From: Paenibacillus lignilyticus
GTDB lineage: Bacteria; Bacillota; Bacilli; Paenibacillales; Paenibacillaceae
DNA length: 64,000 nucleotides
Direction: 5' to 3'
Assembly: GCF_017942085.1 (NCBI RefSeq)
Contig: NZ_JAGKSP010000001.1
Coordinates: 1-64,000, forward strand
Both the position numbers and the translations under genes were made by a program. Shown here piece by piece: positions 53,691 to 61,803 of this stretch. The notes beneath the pieces are model-generated. The model worked only from the letters and a program-made list of their open reading frames with translations, made no database searches and was not told the DNA's origin. Position 1 is the first letter of the stretch, and each line of letters starts with the position of its first letter.

Positions 53691-54216
53691 CCCTGCCAAT
53701 TCTGCTTGTCATGACAACCTCACGGATATATTGACTGCAGAAGCATGCTTTGCAGTCGTATAACTCGCCACGCTCAAACTTCTCTCCGAGCTCAAGCAGC
53801 GCTGGCTTAATCACTTGTGAAACCAGCTGTTCCATGGAATGAAGTGCTCTCACTTGTCGATACACCTGATCTGCGCCGCGCAGATCTACTTTATCCAAAT
53901 AATGCATCAGAATATCGACGGGACCTCCGGCATCCACTTCTGCTTTTACTGCGGAGAATCCTCTTGACTCCTTCGAGTCTGAGTCGCCCATATTCCGCTT
54001 ACGCTCCGCAACCGCCATACCAATTGGTCTGCCTTCTTCGACCCGGGACTTCAACCAACGAATGATTTCAATATCCTGCGCTGTATAACCGCGATAGCCA
54101 TTAGGCATACGCAGCGGACTCACCGCCTCATACCTCTTCTCCCACTTCCTGATGAGCTGCGTAGACAGCCCAGTCAGCAAGGAGACTTCTTTGATTGTGT
54201 AAAGCCCGTCAATCAT
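53686..54216 (-). CDS. CarH-like MerR regulator lacking its cobalamin domain
   Basis: 176 aa. Residues 1-70 are a MerR winged helix (LYTIKEVSLLTGLSTQLIRK, WEKRYEAVSPLRMPNGYRGY). Residues about 100-170 form a four-helix bundle like the B12-binding cap of CarH/LitR (LDKVDLRGADQVYRQVRALH, ALLELGEKFERGELYDCKAC). The Rossmann cobalamin domain with DxHxxG is absent: the gene stops within the bundle, directly before a terminator. The WxxxEH dimethylbenzimidazole-facing motif of CarH is replaced by an FERGELYDCKAC segment with four nearby cysteines in total. So it should not bind B12 normally. Last gene of the LysR-PHP-MerR run. Confidence 0.85.
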   Translation of the reverse strand: MIDGLYTIKEVSLLTGLSTQLIRKWEKRYEAVSPLRMPNGYRGYTAQDIEIIRWLKSRVEEGRPIGMAVAERKRNMGDSDSKESRGFSAVKAEVDAGGPVDILMHYLDKVDLRGADQVYRQVRALHSMEQLVSQVIKPALLELGEKFERGELYDCKACFCSQYIREVVMTSRIGRE

Positions 54217-54221
54217 GGCAT

Positions 54222-55073
54222 CTACCTCCGTGAAGGATTGAGTTGACTCAGTACGTCCAACGGGGCAGTTTTGCTTCCCATTTCGCCGTGAAATACGACG
54301 CCATGGCGTTCGCCGTGAAAATCGGATCCTCCGGTAACGATCAGATTATATTGTGATGCCAGCTTTAGATATCGCTCTTCATCTTCGGCCGAGTGATCCG
54401 GATGATAGACCTCGATTCCCTTTGCCCCTTGATTAATGATCGACTCCACAAGCACATCATTTCCATAGATTCCGGGATGCGCAATAACACTCGTTCCGCC
54501 TGCTTCCCGAATCCATTCCAATGCTTCAAAGGGATGCAGTCTCGGCGGGTTGGCATATGCTGCACCTTCATCCCCGAGGTACCGGTCGAAAGCCTCCTGC
54601 ATCGTGCTGACATAGGCTTTGGCTACAAGCACCGCTGCGATATGAGGACGACCGATCGAGCCGCCATCCTTCCCTTGCTCACGAGCCGCTTCCATGACTT
54701 CTTCCATCGTTATGGGGAGACCGAGTTCACATAACTTAGCAATAATCATCACGTTTCTCTGTTCTCGGGTATCGCCCAACGATGCTAATTTCGTTTTCCA
54801 AACTTTCGTATCCCAGTTAATGTAATATCCCAGTATATGTATGTCGCGTCCTTCTGCGACAGTACTTATTTCTACGCCGGGCACAACCGTAACCCCAAGC
54901 CGATCTCCCGCTTCAAGCGCTTCGGCCAGTCCGTCCACGGTGTCATGGTCTGTGATCGCGATGGCTCCAAGGCCGCGGGCCTTAGCCATTTCAACATTAT
55001 CCGCCGGCCGCTGCATGCCGTCGGAAGCTGTTGTATGCGTGTGCAAATCTGCACGTAAGCGCATTACAGCCAT
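54222..55073 (-). CDS. PHP-domain phosphoesterase (TrpH/YciV, RNase AM family)
   Basis: 283 aa. The trinuclear metal site is visible: DLHTHTTASDG (residues 8-18), ITDHDTVDGL, PGVEISTV, SVIAHPG and the final GGSDFHGERHG. Related enzymes degrade short RNA 5' to 3' or dephosphorylate 3',5'-bisphosphate nucleotides such as pAp. It overlaps the LysR gene by 10 bases and lies 5 bases before the MerR gene, so all three are one transcript. Confidence 0.88.
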   Translation of the reverse strand: MAVMRLRADLHTHTTASDGMQRPADNVEMAKARGLGAIAITDHDTVDGLAEALEAGDRLGVTVVPGVEISTVAEGRDIHILGYYINWDTKVWKTKLASLGDTREQRNVMIIAKLCELGLPITMEEVMEAAREQGKDGGSIGRPHIAAVLVAKAYVSTMQEAFDRYLGDEGAAYANPPRLHPFEALEWIREAGGTSVIAHPGIYGNDVLVESIINQGAKGIEVYHPDHSAEDEERYLKLASQYNLIVTGGSDFHGERHGVVFHGEMGSKTAPLDVLSQLNPSRR

Positions 55074-55975
55074 TGATTTAAATCTCTTTCTCTCAAGAAG
55101 CTGAGGAAGGTCACCGCAGATATCGGCAGCAGCGCCGATTTCAAAAAGATGGAATAAAACTGCCGTTTAAATCGAACATCCCTAATCGGGATCGCCTTGA
55201 TTAAACCTAAGGCAACTTCATGTTTGATGGAAGAGCTCGATACAAAGGAAATGCCCAGTCCTGCTTCCACGGCGGACTTTACGGCTCCCGTACTGCCAAG
55301 CTCCATGACGATCTTCATTTCTGACAGATCCATGTTCTTCACTCTGAGCTGTTCCTCCATCACAAGACGAGTACCCGAGCCTTGCTCACGCAGGACGAAC
55401 GGATAGCTCATCACTTCCTCCAGATCGACGATTTCCGCATCGGCCAGAGGGTGCGACTTGCCGACAATGAGCTGCAGCTCATCGCTCATTACCGCTTCCA
55501 TATGCATGTCCGGATGATTGACCGGCGCTTCGATCAACCCGAAATTCAACTGGTGATTGACGATTTCTTCCATGATCTGCGCCGTATTCATTACTTTCAT
55601 GCTAATGGAGATATGCGGGTATTCCTGTCCGAACGGCCCCAGCAGACGCGGCAAAATATATTCGCCAATCGTTAAGCTGGCTCCGAGCTGCAGCCTGCCT
55701 TTGAGCTGCGTCGTAAATTTGGACATTTGAACGTCCGTGTCGCGTATCAGATCAATGCTGCGCTGGGCATAAGGCATTAAGGCACGCCCTGCTTCCGTTA
55801 ATTCGATTCGCTTCGTGGAACGCTGAAGCAGCTTCGTGCCGAAATAATCTTCGAGCGACTGCACCTGCATCGTCACGGCCGGCTGAGTCATATGCAGCGC
55901 TTGCGCGGCCGCCGAGAAGCTTCCGCGTTCTGCGACCGTATAGAAAATATGGAGTTGATGAAAATTGAGCGCCAT
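55064..55975 (-). CDS. LysR-family transcriptional regulator (CysL/CbbR-like)
   Basis: 303 aa. HTH at residues 5-60 (NFHQLHIFYTVAERGSFSAA, AQALHMTQPAVTMQVQSLE), then a periplasmic-binding-like sensor domain from about 90 (GRLQLGASLTIGEYILPRLL). It resembles the CysL/CbbR/selenium-linked branch, which senses small anions or sulfur metabolites. The ATG at 55975 (MALNFHQ) has GGAAGGG 9 bases upstream; upstream Mets overlap this site. First gene of a three-gene operon. Confidence 0.9.
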   Translation of the reverse strand: MALNFHQLHIFYTVAERGSFSAAAQALHMTQPAVTMQVQSLEDYFGTKLLQRSTKRIELTEAGRALMPYAQRSIDLIRDTDVQMSKFTTQLKGRLQLGASLTIGEYILPRLLGPFGQEYPHISISMKVMNTAQIMEEIVNHQLNFGLIEAPVNHPDMHMEAVMSDELQLIVGKSHPLADAEIVDLEEVMSYPFVLREQGSGTRLVMEEQLRVKNMDLSEMKIVMELGSTGAVKSAVEAGLGISFVSSSSIKHEVALGLIKAIPIRDVRFKRQFYSIFLKSALLPISAVTFLSFLRERDLNQWL

Positions 55976-56046
55976 GAAGGGCATCCCTTCCTTTCTGTTA
56001 ACACTCATTATACAACAAACCGCGGCGAAAACTCGCTCTCAAATTA

Positions 56047-56081
56047 AAAAGCATGAGTGCGAACACTCATGCTTTTTCTAT
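56047..56081. terminator. Bidirectional terminator between LysR operon and the 145-aa gene
   Basis: AAAAAGCATGAGTG-CGAA-CACTCATGCTTTTT, a perfect 14-bp stem including the A/T runs. Confidence 0.92.
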
Positions 56082-56093
56082 AATTGAGAAATA

Positions 56094-56531
56094 TTATTTC
56101 CGTTTCCTACTATTTTTAATTAATGTCATTCTTCTGGAATGTCTGAGCCAAGAGTAATAGGACTTCAAGTCACGTAGTTCAATAGTCTCAGACATTCGGC
56201 CGAGAAACGTGACTACAATCATCTTGTGCAGCGGGTTCCCGGTCAAATCGGTTTCTTTCTCCAGCACCGCAAACTCGGCAACAAAAACGAGATCGTCATC
56301 GATAAGGTACACATCCTGCTCATTCCGGTAATAAGGCTCAATTCTCCCTTGTTTCAAGCATTGCCACATATAGTCCGCAATATCTTCAAAGCCGGTCTTA
56401 GCGCTTTCAACGCGATCTGACCATCGGCTCTTGGCATGGTTCGTGATGACGATATCTGCCACTTTCTTGTCTCCAAGCACGACGTGGAACGACTCATAAG
56501 TGTTCCATCTATCCGTCATCTTGTCTTTCAT
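56094..56531 (-). CDS. Unknown protein, 145 aa, with a possible DUF4258-like core
   Basis: The centre reads ITNHAKSRWSDRVESA...DYMWQCLKQGRIEPYYRN...DVYLIDDDLVFVAEFAV...HKMIVVTFLGR. The pattern of an early His, Arg-x3-Arg, a helix ending in Gly, then three strands with VVTF recalls the DUF4258/BrnT RelE-like fold. That is a weak inference by shape. The C-terminus is very basic (RHSRRMTLIKNSRKRK), suggesting RNA or DNA contact. No antitoxin-like partner is adjacent. GGAGGGG precedes the ATG. It is 178 bp downstream of ylbG with no terminator seen. Confidence 0.7.
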   Translation of the reverse strand: MKDKMTDRWNTYESFHVVLGDKKVADIVITNHAKSRWSDRVESAKTGFEDIADYMWQCLKQGRIEPYYRNEQDVYLIDDDLVFVAEFAVLEKETDLTGNPLHKMIVVTFLGRMSETIELRDLKSYYSWLRHSRRMTLIKNSRKRK

Positions 56532-56709
56532 CGCGATCCACCCCTCCTCCCCGGCAGTAGGCCTTATGATCTATATGTACTTTCCATTTAATTGTAGCAT
56601 GCCTGTCACATTTTTCAATATTAAAATAAAGTCTCACCAAAAATGTAATTATATGGCTGTTATAAATATAGGAAAAAACCCCAACTGCAATTACAGTCAG
56701 GGCTTCTTC

Positions 56710-56973
56710 CTACAAACTATAGAATCGCGTCTTGTCCGGCACGCCTTGCGTATACTCGGTCTTAATTTCATTCCGGTATGAACGTTCGATTCGCTTCACG
56801 AACGGAAGGCGCCCCATGTTGCGAACGACCTCGTCAGCGCGGTCTGCGTTCATATACATGACTACATAGTGCATTTTGCGAGACATGTAATGCACTGTTC
56901 CATATTTCTCCAGCGAACGGGCAGCCTTGAGATCACTGACCCATACAATATATCCGACGCGTTCCGAAAACAT
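56710..56973 (-). CDS. ylbG: YlbG family protein (DUF2129)
   Basis: 87 aa, start MFSERVGYIVWVSDLKAARS, with the VKRIERSYRNEIKTEY C-terminal segment typical of YlbG. Function unknown; in Bacillus it follows ylbF. GGGGGAG precedes the ATG at 56973. A longer in-frame reading (to 57195) has no start support and runs through ylbF in another frame. Confidence 0.93.
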   Translation of the reverse strand: MFSERVGYIVWVSDLKAARSLEKYGTVHYMSRKMHYVVMYMNADRADEVVRNMGRLPFVKRIERSYRNEIKTEYTQGVPDKTRFYSL

Positions 56974-57001
56974 GCAAGCTCCCCCGTTTCTCTCTCTTTG
57001 C

Positions 57002-57493
57002 TTATCCGCAGCCCCCGCTGCTGCAGCTGCAAGAACCGCCGCTGCCACAGCTGCCGCCACCCTTCGGAAGCGGATCATTGCTCGGCACCTTAATCGTTTC
57101 CGAGACCGAGCTCGCGATTTGCTTGGCAATTTCGTGCAGCAAATCATCAACCTGCTGCTCGGCGGCCTTAAATCGGCTGACGCATTCAATCTCATTCAAT
57201 TGCCGCTGAATCGCTTCCACTTTATCTTTAGCGGCATTGAAATCCGGATGAAAACGTCCGAACCGCTCGCAATCGACGAACTGCTCTTTCGCTTTATCAA
57301 ATTGCTTGACGAGCTGATGAACTTGCTCATCTTGATCTACTACTGTCTTCCAATATGCATATTCGGCCACTTCGACCGATTGGTTTACCATATCGCCAAT
57401 TTCATAGGCGTTTAATAACAGCTGTCCCATATCAAGCGAGGAATGATCATTCATTTCAAGCTCTATAGGGTCTGATAATGGCATGGTTTGCAT
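57002..57493 (-). CDS. ricF: RicF/YlbF-family protein with a cysteine-rich C-terminal tail
   Basis: 163 aa. Helical Com_YlbF domain (about 20-140: LLLNAYEIGDMVNQSVEVAEY, shortened here to LLLNAYEIGDMVNQ) and a Gly/Ser/Cys tail GGGSCGSGGSCSCSSGGCG (19 residues) with five cysteines. In Bacillus RicA, RicF and RicT form a complex carrying Fe-S clusters that speeds mRNA processing, competence, sporulation and biofilm formation; cysteines near the RicF C-terminus are involved. The start MQTMPLSD (57493) has GGGG 8 bases upstream. ylbG starts 29 bases downstream, the Bacillus order. Confidence 0.9.
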   Translation of the reverse strand: MQTMPLSDPIELEMNDHSSLDMGQLLLNAYEIGDMVNQSVEVAEYAYWKTVVDQDEQVHQLVKQFDKAKEQFVDCERFGRFHPDFNAAKDKVEAIQRQLNEIECVSRFKAAEQQVDDLLHEIAKQIASSVSETIKVPSNDPLPKGGGSCGSGGSCSCSSGGCG

Positions 57494-57587
57494 GATATCC
57501 GCCCCTTTATGAACACTCGGCTTGTGCCTAATTGTTATCATACCATATCAATCACCGAAAAAGGTAGAGGAAGGCTGTAGCCCCGAG

Positions 57588-59387
57588 CTAAAAACTACCA
57601 ATTTCAGTTGGAAGAACAAGCATCATTTCCTGCCACATCTCTGGCAAAAGGTTTGCGGGAGCATAACTCTCTTCAAGAACAAAATGTCCCATCACACTCC
57701 ATCGGCCGTCCACATCCACGATACGTTCGGGAACAAACGGCTTTACAGCGCCTTCACAGCTTAGTTTAACCGGAGTTCGCCAGCTTAACGCCAGTTCCAT
57801 CAGTTCCCTTCGCGTGGAGCTGTGATACGCTCTGAATTGCTTCAGCCACATCGTCGGCACATCCTCAATGCCGCTGAACATGGCTTTCAAAGGCTGCCTT
57901 TCGGTTAACAATTCAAAGGTCTGCACGACATTGCCATTTTGAATCAGCGGCAGTGGTTCTATGTATTCAGAGATATCTACAGTTTTAATCGGGTTGTTTC
58001 CGGGACGCCCGCTTGTAGGTGTTGTAGCTGCGAATGCTTGCAGGATGATGGCCCGAACGGTTACAGGCAGCGCTTCCCCTGATGCGCTCTCCAAGAAACC
58101 AATTACCCCTTCACCGGCCTCTTGAAGCAGCGCATCTTGTTTAAAGCCTCGAGAATCCAGCCGATACACAGCCATGTGGTCGGTACGTTTCCGCGTTACC
58201 AGCCGTTCAATCTGCCAGATTGTGCGATATGCGCAATCACTTGGAACATAAACATCGCCATCCGGCGTAATTTGCACCTGACCCTCTGGTCTGGCTTGCC
58301 CCTCCAATAAAGCATCGCCAGTCTTCGAGGCGCTTGGGGGTATGAGCCAACGGAGTACTTTGCCGCCCTGCTCGTCGAACGCAGCTTCCATCCACCCTAA
58401 TGCGCATAACAAACCGCACCATGCGGAAATGGCTGAAGACTGCGGCTTTGAGAGGAATTCCTGTCGGAGCATGTGCTGTACATCTAAATCCGTGATTCGA
58501 AACCACCGGTAAGGAGGCAGCATGCAAAGCAATGCCATTCCTGTTGCTGCTGATGGACTTCTCTCCAGAAAAATCCCGATAATCTGCTTAAGCAGCTCCG
58601 TTTCCCGCTCCAATGGATCGCAATCAAGCCAACTGTTCCACATTTCTTCATGGATGGCGTACGAGTTCTGCAGCTCATACAGCCACTGATTTTTCCAGGC
58701 GATATCGAGAAAAAAAGCCAGCTGCAGCGGATAAACCTCTCCGGATGCAGCAAGCGATAATTCAGCGACTGCGTTCAGCTGACTGCTATCCACAGCAAGC
58801 TGCTCCGTGCATTTTAAGATCGTGCGTTTCGTCAGGATGCCTTTCGTTGTTCGTTTCATGCCGGTATGGAGCAGCTCTGCCATCACATGTAAGCATTGAA
58901 GGCTTAGAGGCGGCGTATAACCGCTCTCCTCCATGGAAACGATATGCCTCGATTCAATCTCCATCGGAACAGGTATGATCTCGGACCTGCGCTTGTGCTG
59001 CATGCTGATCATCGTTTCGTACCAGGTAAGATACATATCACTCGGCAGCAAATATTGCTTCTCTCCCCAGCCCTTGCGCACTGCAAAGATAATTCCCGCT
59101 TCCATGAGCTGAAGCAGTCCGTGGCGCAATTCCGCTCCCGCTACTCCCGAACGAGCTGCAAGGAGCAGCTGCTCCTCGCTAAACGGCAACGGACCGAACG
59201 CGCAGAGCACCACCTCTAAAGCAATCGCAGCTTGCTTCGATAAAGCCGCCCATGCTGACTCAGAACCCGATCGGCTCATCATGACATTCGGCCACGTTTC
59301 AGTTTCACTCGAATGCCATACGGGACAAGCGCTAATTTCCCCGATTTGCGTTTCAGTAAGGCGATTCACTATTTCTTGAACCTTCAC
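57588..59387 (-). CDS. Partner protein of bacterial XPB helicase (helicase-associated domain)
   Basis: 599 aa. The first 250 residues are helical, with winged-helix-like stretches (AFGPLPFSEEQLLLAARSGV); a domain from about 330-430 ends in QITPDGDVYVPSDCAYRTIWQ, a segment I recognise from Helicase_C_3/XPB-associated domains. No nuclease motif is obvious. The start is GTG (59387) inside a GTGA overlap with the helicase stop, so the two proteins are made together. Similar pairs occur in Actinobacteria and some Firmicutes; the function is unknown. Confidence 0.8.
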   Translation of the reverse strand: MKVQEIVNRLTETQIGEISACPVWHSSETETWPNVMMSRSGSESAWAALSKQAAIALEVVLCAFGPLPFSEEQLLLAARSGVAGAELRHGLLQLMEAGIIFAVRKGWGEKQYLLPSDMYLTWYETMISMQHKRRSEIIPVPMEIESRHIVSMEESGYTPPLSLQCLHVMAELLHTGMKRTTKGILTKRTILKCTEQLAVDSSQLNAVAELSLAASGEVYPLQLAFFLDIAWKNQWLYELQNSYAIHEEMWNSWLDCDPLERETELLKQIIGIFLERSPSAATGMALLCMLPPYRWFRITDLDVQHMLRQEFLSKPQSSAISAWCGLLCALGWMEAAFDEQGGKVLRWLIPPSASKTGDALLEGQARPEGQVQITPDGDVYVPSDCAYRTIWQIERLVTRKRTDHMAVYRLDSRGFKQDALLQEAGEGVIGFLESASGEALPVTVRAIILQAFAATTPTSGRPGNNPIKTVDISEYIEPLPLIQNGNVVQTFELLTERQPLKAMFSGIEDVPTMWLKQFRAYHSSTRRELMELALSWRTPVKLSCEGAVKPFVPERIVDVDGRWSVMGHFVLEESYAPANLLPEMWQEMMLVLPTEIGSF

Positions 59388-61111
59388 AGCGCGGCCTCCC
59401 GAAGACCCTCAATCGACTTTTCTTGCAATAACTGCTCCATATCAGACCATTCGTGAAGTGCATACCTGTAGCCTTGTTCGAGCAGGAAGAGCTGTCTTCT
59501 GCTTGCATAGTCCGTTTCCTTGGTTCCCTGGGATACAATCGTATAGAACCAGGCTTGGTTATCCCCGCGCTTCGGACGAAGGATCCGGCCTATCCGCTGC
59601 GCTTCCTCCTGGCGCGAACCGTAGCTTCCCGATACTTGAATGGCTACGGCGGCATCAGGCAGGTCAACGGCAAAGTTGGCCACCTTCGAAACGACCAGAA
59701 CGGGAATTTGACCGGCCTTGAATGCTTCATATAGCACTGCACGCTCTTCATGAGGCAGCTCGCCGGTTAAGACAGGTGCGCCTAATTCCTCGGCCAGCAG
59801 ATGCAATTGCGTTAAATATTGACCGATAACGAGCGCCGGCTTCCCTTCATGGAATTGAAGCAGCTCTCGAACAACTTTGATTTTGGCTTTGTTCTCGCCT
59901 GCTATTCTTACTTTCTCCTTCTCGGTAGCTGCGACATATCGTTCGACTTCCTCATGAGCCAGAGGCAGCCGAATTTCCGTGCAGGCTAACGATGCGATCC
60001 ACTGACGAGACTCCAGCGTCTTCCAAGGCAGGTCAAAGCGCTTCGGGCCAATTAACGAGAAAACGTCTTCCTCATGGCCATCCTCGCGCACGAGAGTCGC
60101 CGTTAAGCCCAGACGCCGCGTCGCCTGTAAGTCCGCCGTCATGCGAAACACCGGGGCAGGGAGCAAATGTACCTCATCGTAGATAATTAGCCCCCAATTC
60201 CGCTCTCCGAACAGTCTCATATTGCTGTATTCATCGCCTTTTCGCCGGCGGCTGGTCAGAATTTGATAGGTGGCAATCGTCACGGGACGTACTTCTTTGG
60301 CTGCCGCGGCGTACGTTCCGATTTCCTGATCGGTTAACGTCGTCTTATCGATAAGCTCCGCTTTCCACTGGTTAACCGAAGTCACGTTTGACGTCAGAAT
60401 TAACGTGTCACAGTGCAATCGCGCAAGAGCCGCAATGCCGATAATCGTCTTGCCCGCGCCGCATGGCAGCACTAGTACGCCGCTCCCGCCATCAGCTTGA
60501 CCTTCGCGGTAGAACAGATTAACGGCTCGTTCCTGATAATCGCGCAATTGAAATGATTTGCCGCTCACGGCTTTCTCCCGAATTTCCACATCGAGCGCTT
60601 CACCATGCCGATACCCGGCCAAATCGATAACCGGATACCCCGATCGAATGAGCTCCTGCTTAAGCAGTCCCCTGGCTTCCGGCCGGACCGCTCTCTTCTC
60701 TTCGCTGCCGGCAGGCAGCAGAAATGCAGAGATCGTCTTATTTGAACTAAGCAGCTTCAGCAATTCCTCTTCACCCAGCAGCAGCAGCTCTCCTTCTGTG
60801 GTTTGCTGCAGCATGAGCTTGCCATATCGATCTGCCAGCTTTCTTATCCCGCTTGCCACTTGAAGCGGAATCTCGTAGCAGCTATGTTCCGTGAGTGCTT
60901 GAATCATATCCTGAGGCGTCATCCCTGCGGAAGCTGCGTTCCAGAGCGACATCGGCGTAATTCGGTACGTATGTAGATGTCCGGGCCTTTTCACCAGATC
61001 GGCAAACCGGCTTAGCTGTTCCCTGGCTGCTTCCGCATCCTGATGCCTTTCATCAAGAAGCACGGTAAAATCAGCCTGGACACATAAGGGGCGAAGCTCG
61101 CGTTTATACAT
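59384..61111 (-). CDS. XPB/Ssl2-like DEAD/DEAH-box DNA helicase
   Basis: 575 aa. An N-terminal damage-recognition-like domain (about 1-190) is followed by the helicase: LPCGAGKTIIGI (Walker A), IIYDEVHLLPAP (DEVH), LGLTATLVREDG (motif III with the RED loop of XPB), VVSKVANFAVDLPDA and QEEAQRIGRILRPKRG (motif VI). XPB is the TFIIH translocase in eukaryotes and a repair helicase with Bax1 in archaea. The ATG at 61111 (MYKRELRPL) has AAGGAG 8 bases upstream; the longer frame is unsupported. Overlaps its partner by 4 bases. Confidence 0.93.
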   Translation of the reverse strand: MYKRELRPLCVQADFTVLLDERHQDAEAAREQLSRFADLVKRPGHLHTYRITPMSLWNAASAGMTPQDMIQALTEHSCYEIPLQVASGIRKLADRYGKLMLQQTTEGELLLLGEEELLKLLSSNKTISAFLLPAGSEEKRAVRPEARGLLKQELIRSGYPVIDLAGYRHGEALDVEIREKAVSGKSFQLRDYQERAVNLFYREGQADGGSGVLVLPCGAGKTIIGIAALARLHCDTLILTSNVTSVNQWKAELIDKTTLTDQEIGTYAAAAKEVRPVTIATYQILTSRRRKGDEYSNMRLFGERNWGLIIYDEVHLLPAPVFRMTADLQATRRLGLTATLVREDGHEEDVFSLIGPKRFDLPWKTLESRQWIASLACTEIRLPLAHEEVERYVAATEKEKVRIAGENKAKIKVVRELLQFHEGKPALVIGQYLTQLHLLAEELGAPVLTGELPHEERAVLYEAFKAGQIPVLVVSKVANFAVDLPDAAVAIQVSGSYGSRQEEAQRIGRILRPKRGDNQAWFYTIVSQGTKETDYASRRQLFLLEQGYRYALHEWSDMEQLLQEKSIEGLREAAL

Positions 61112-61200
61112 CCCATCATCTCCTTGACTCGCGCATTTGGCATGCATGTCGCCTAATGTTTCTTCCCTCAGTATTGAAAGTTTCCGGCCGGATTATGCAT

Positions 61201-61238
61201 ACAAAAAAAGCGATTCGGCAGTTAATGCCAAATCGCTT
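61201..61238 (-). terminator. Terminator of the CBS-domain gene
   Basis: AAGCGATTTGGCA pairs with TGCCGAATCGCTT (one mismatch), followed on the minus strand by TTTTTTT. Confidence 0.85.
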
Positions 61239-61247
61239 GTTCTTGCA

Positions 61248-61694
61248 TTAATGGACAATCGTTTGCTGCTCATTATGCATCTCCTGCGAAATGCTGCTGA
61301 GTGCATCGCCCGCCTCATCGACGAATACTTCTCGAACCGCCAAGTCGCCGATCGCAACAATTCCGACCAAATTCCCATTCTCGACCACCGGCAGACGGCG
61401 AATTTGATGGGAAGCCATCAGTTTGCCCGCTTCATCTACCGTCGTCTTCGCATCGATTGTCACGACATCCTTCGTGATGACCTCCGCTACTGCTGTAGAA
61501 CCGGAATGTTTCTCGGCGTAGCCGCGAACAACCAAGTCGCGGTCCGTTACAACGCCAATTAATTTCTTCCCATCCACGATGGGGACAAAGCCGATATTAT
61601 GATCCTTCATCAATACGGCAAGCTCATACACATTATCCAGCAGTGTCGCAGTCACACAGTCGGTAGACATTAATTCCTTCACCAGTCGCGCCAT
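61248..61694 (-). CDS. CBS-domain pair protein
   Basis: 148 aa, two CBS modules (about 8-60 and 72-125) with GVVTDRDLVVRG and GIVAIGDLAVREV, the usual adenine-nucleotide-binding tails. Such stand-alone proteins sense AMP/ATP or NAD and control partner enzymes. The start is the ATG at 61694, after GGAGGG; a longer frame to 61838 lacks a ribosome binding site. It ends with an acidic tail. Downstream of the M20 gene by about 110 bp. Confidence 0.9.
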   Translation of the reverse strand: MARLVKELMSTDCVTATLLDNVYELAVLMKDHNIGFVPIVDGKKLIGVVTDRDLVVRGYAEKHSGSTAVAEVITKDVVTIDAKTTVDEAGKLMASHQIRRLPVVENGNLVGIVAIGDLAVREVFVDEAGDALSSISQEMHNEQQTIVH

Positions 61695-61803
61695 AATTGC
61701 AGTTCCCTCCTTGATGAATCGCACGTACACGTTCGACGTATGCATGGACTTCAACACTAGGGTTGCCGTTTGTCGACTTTTTATGAATGAAGCTTTGACG
61801 TTC

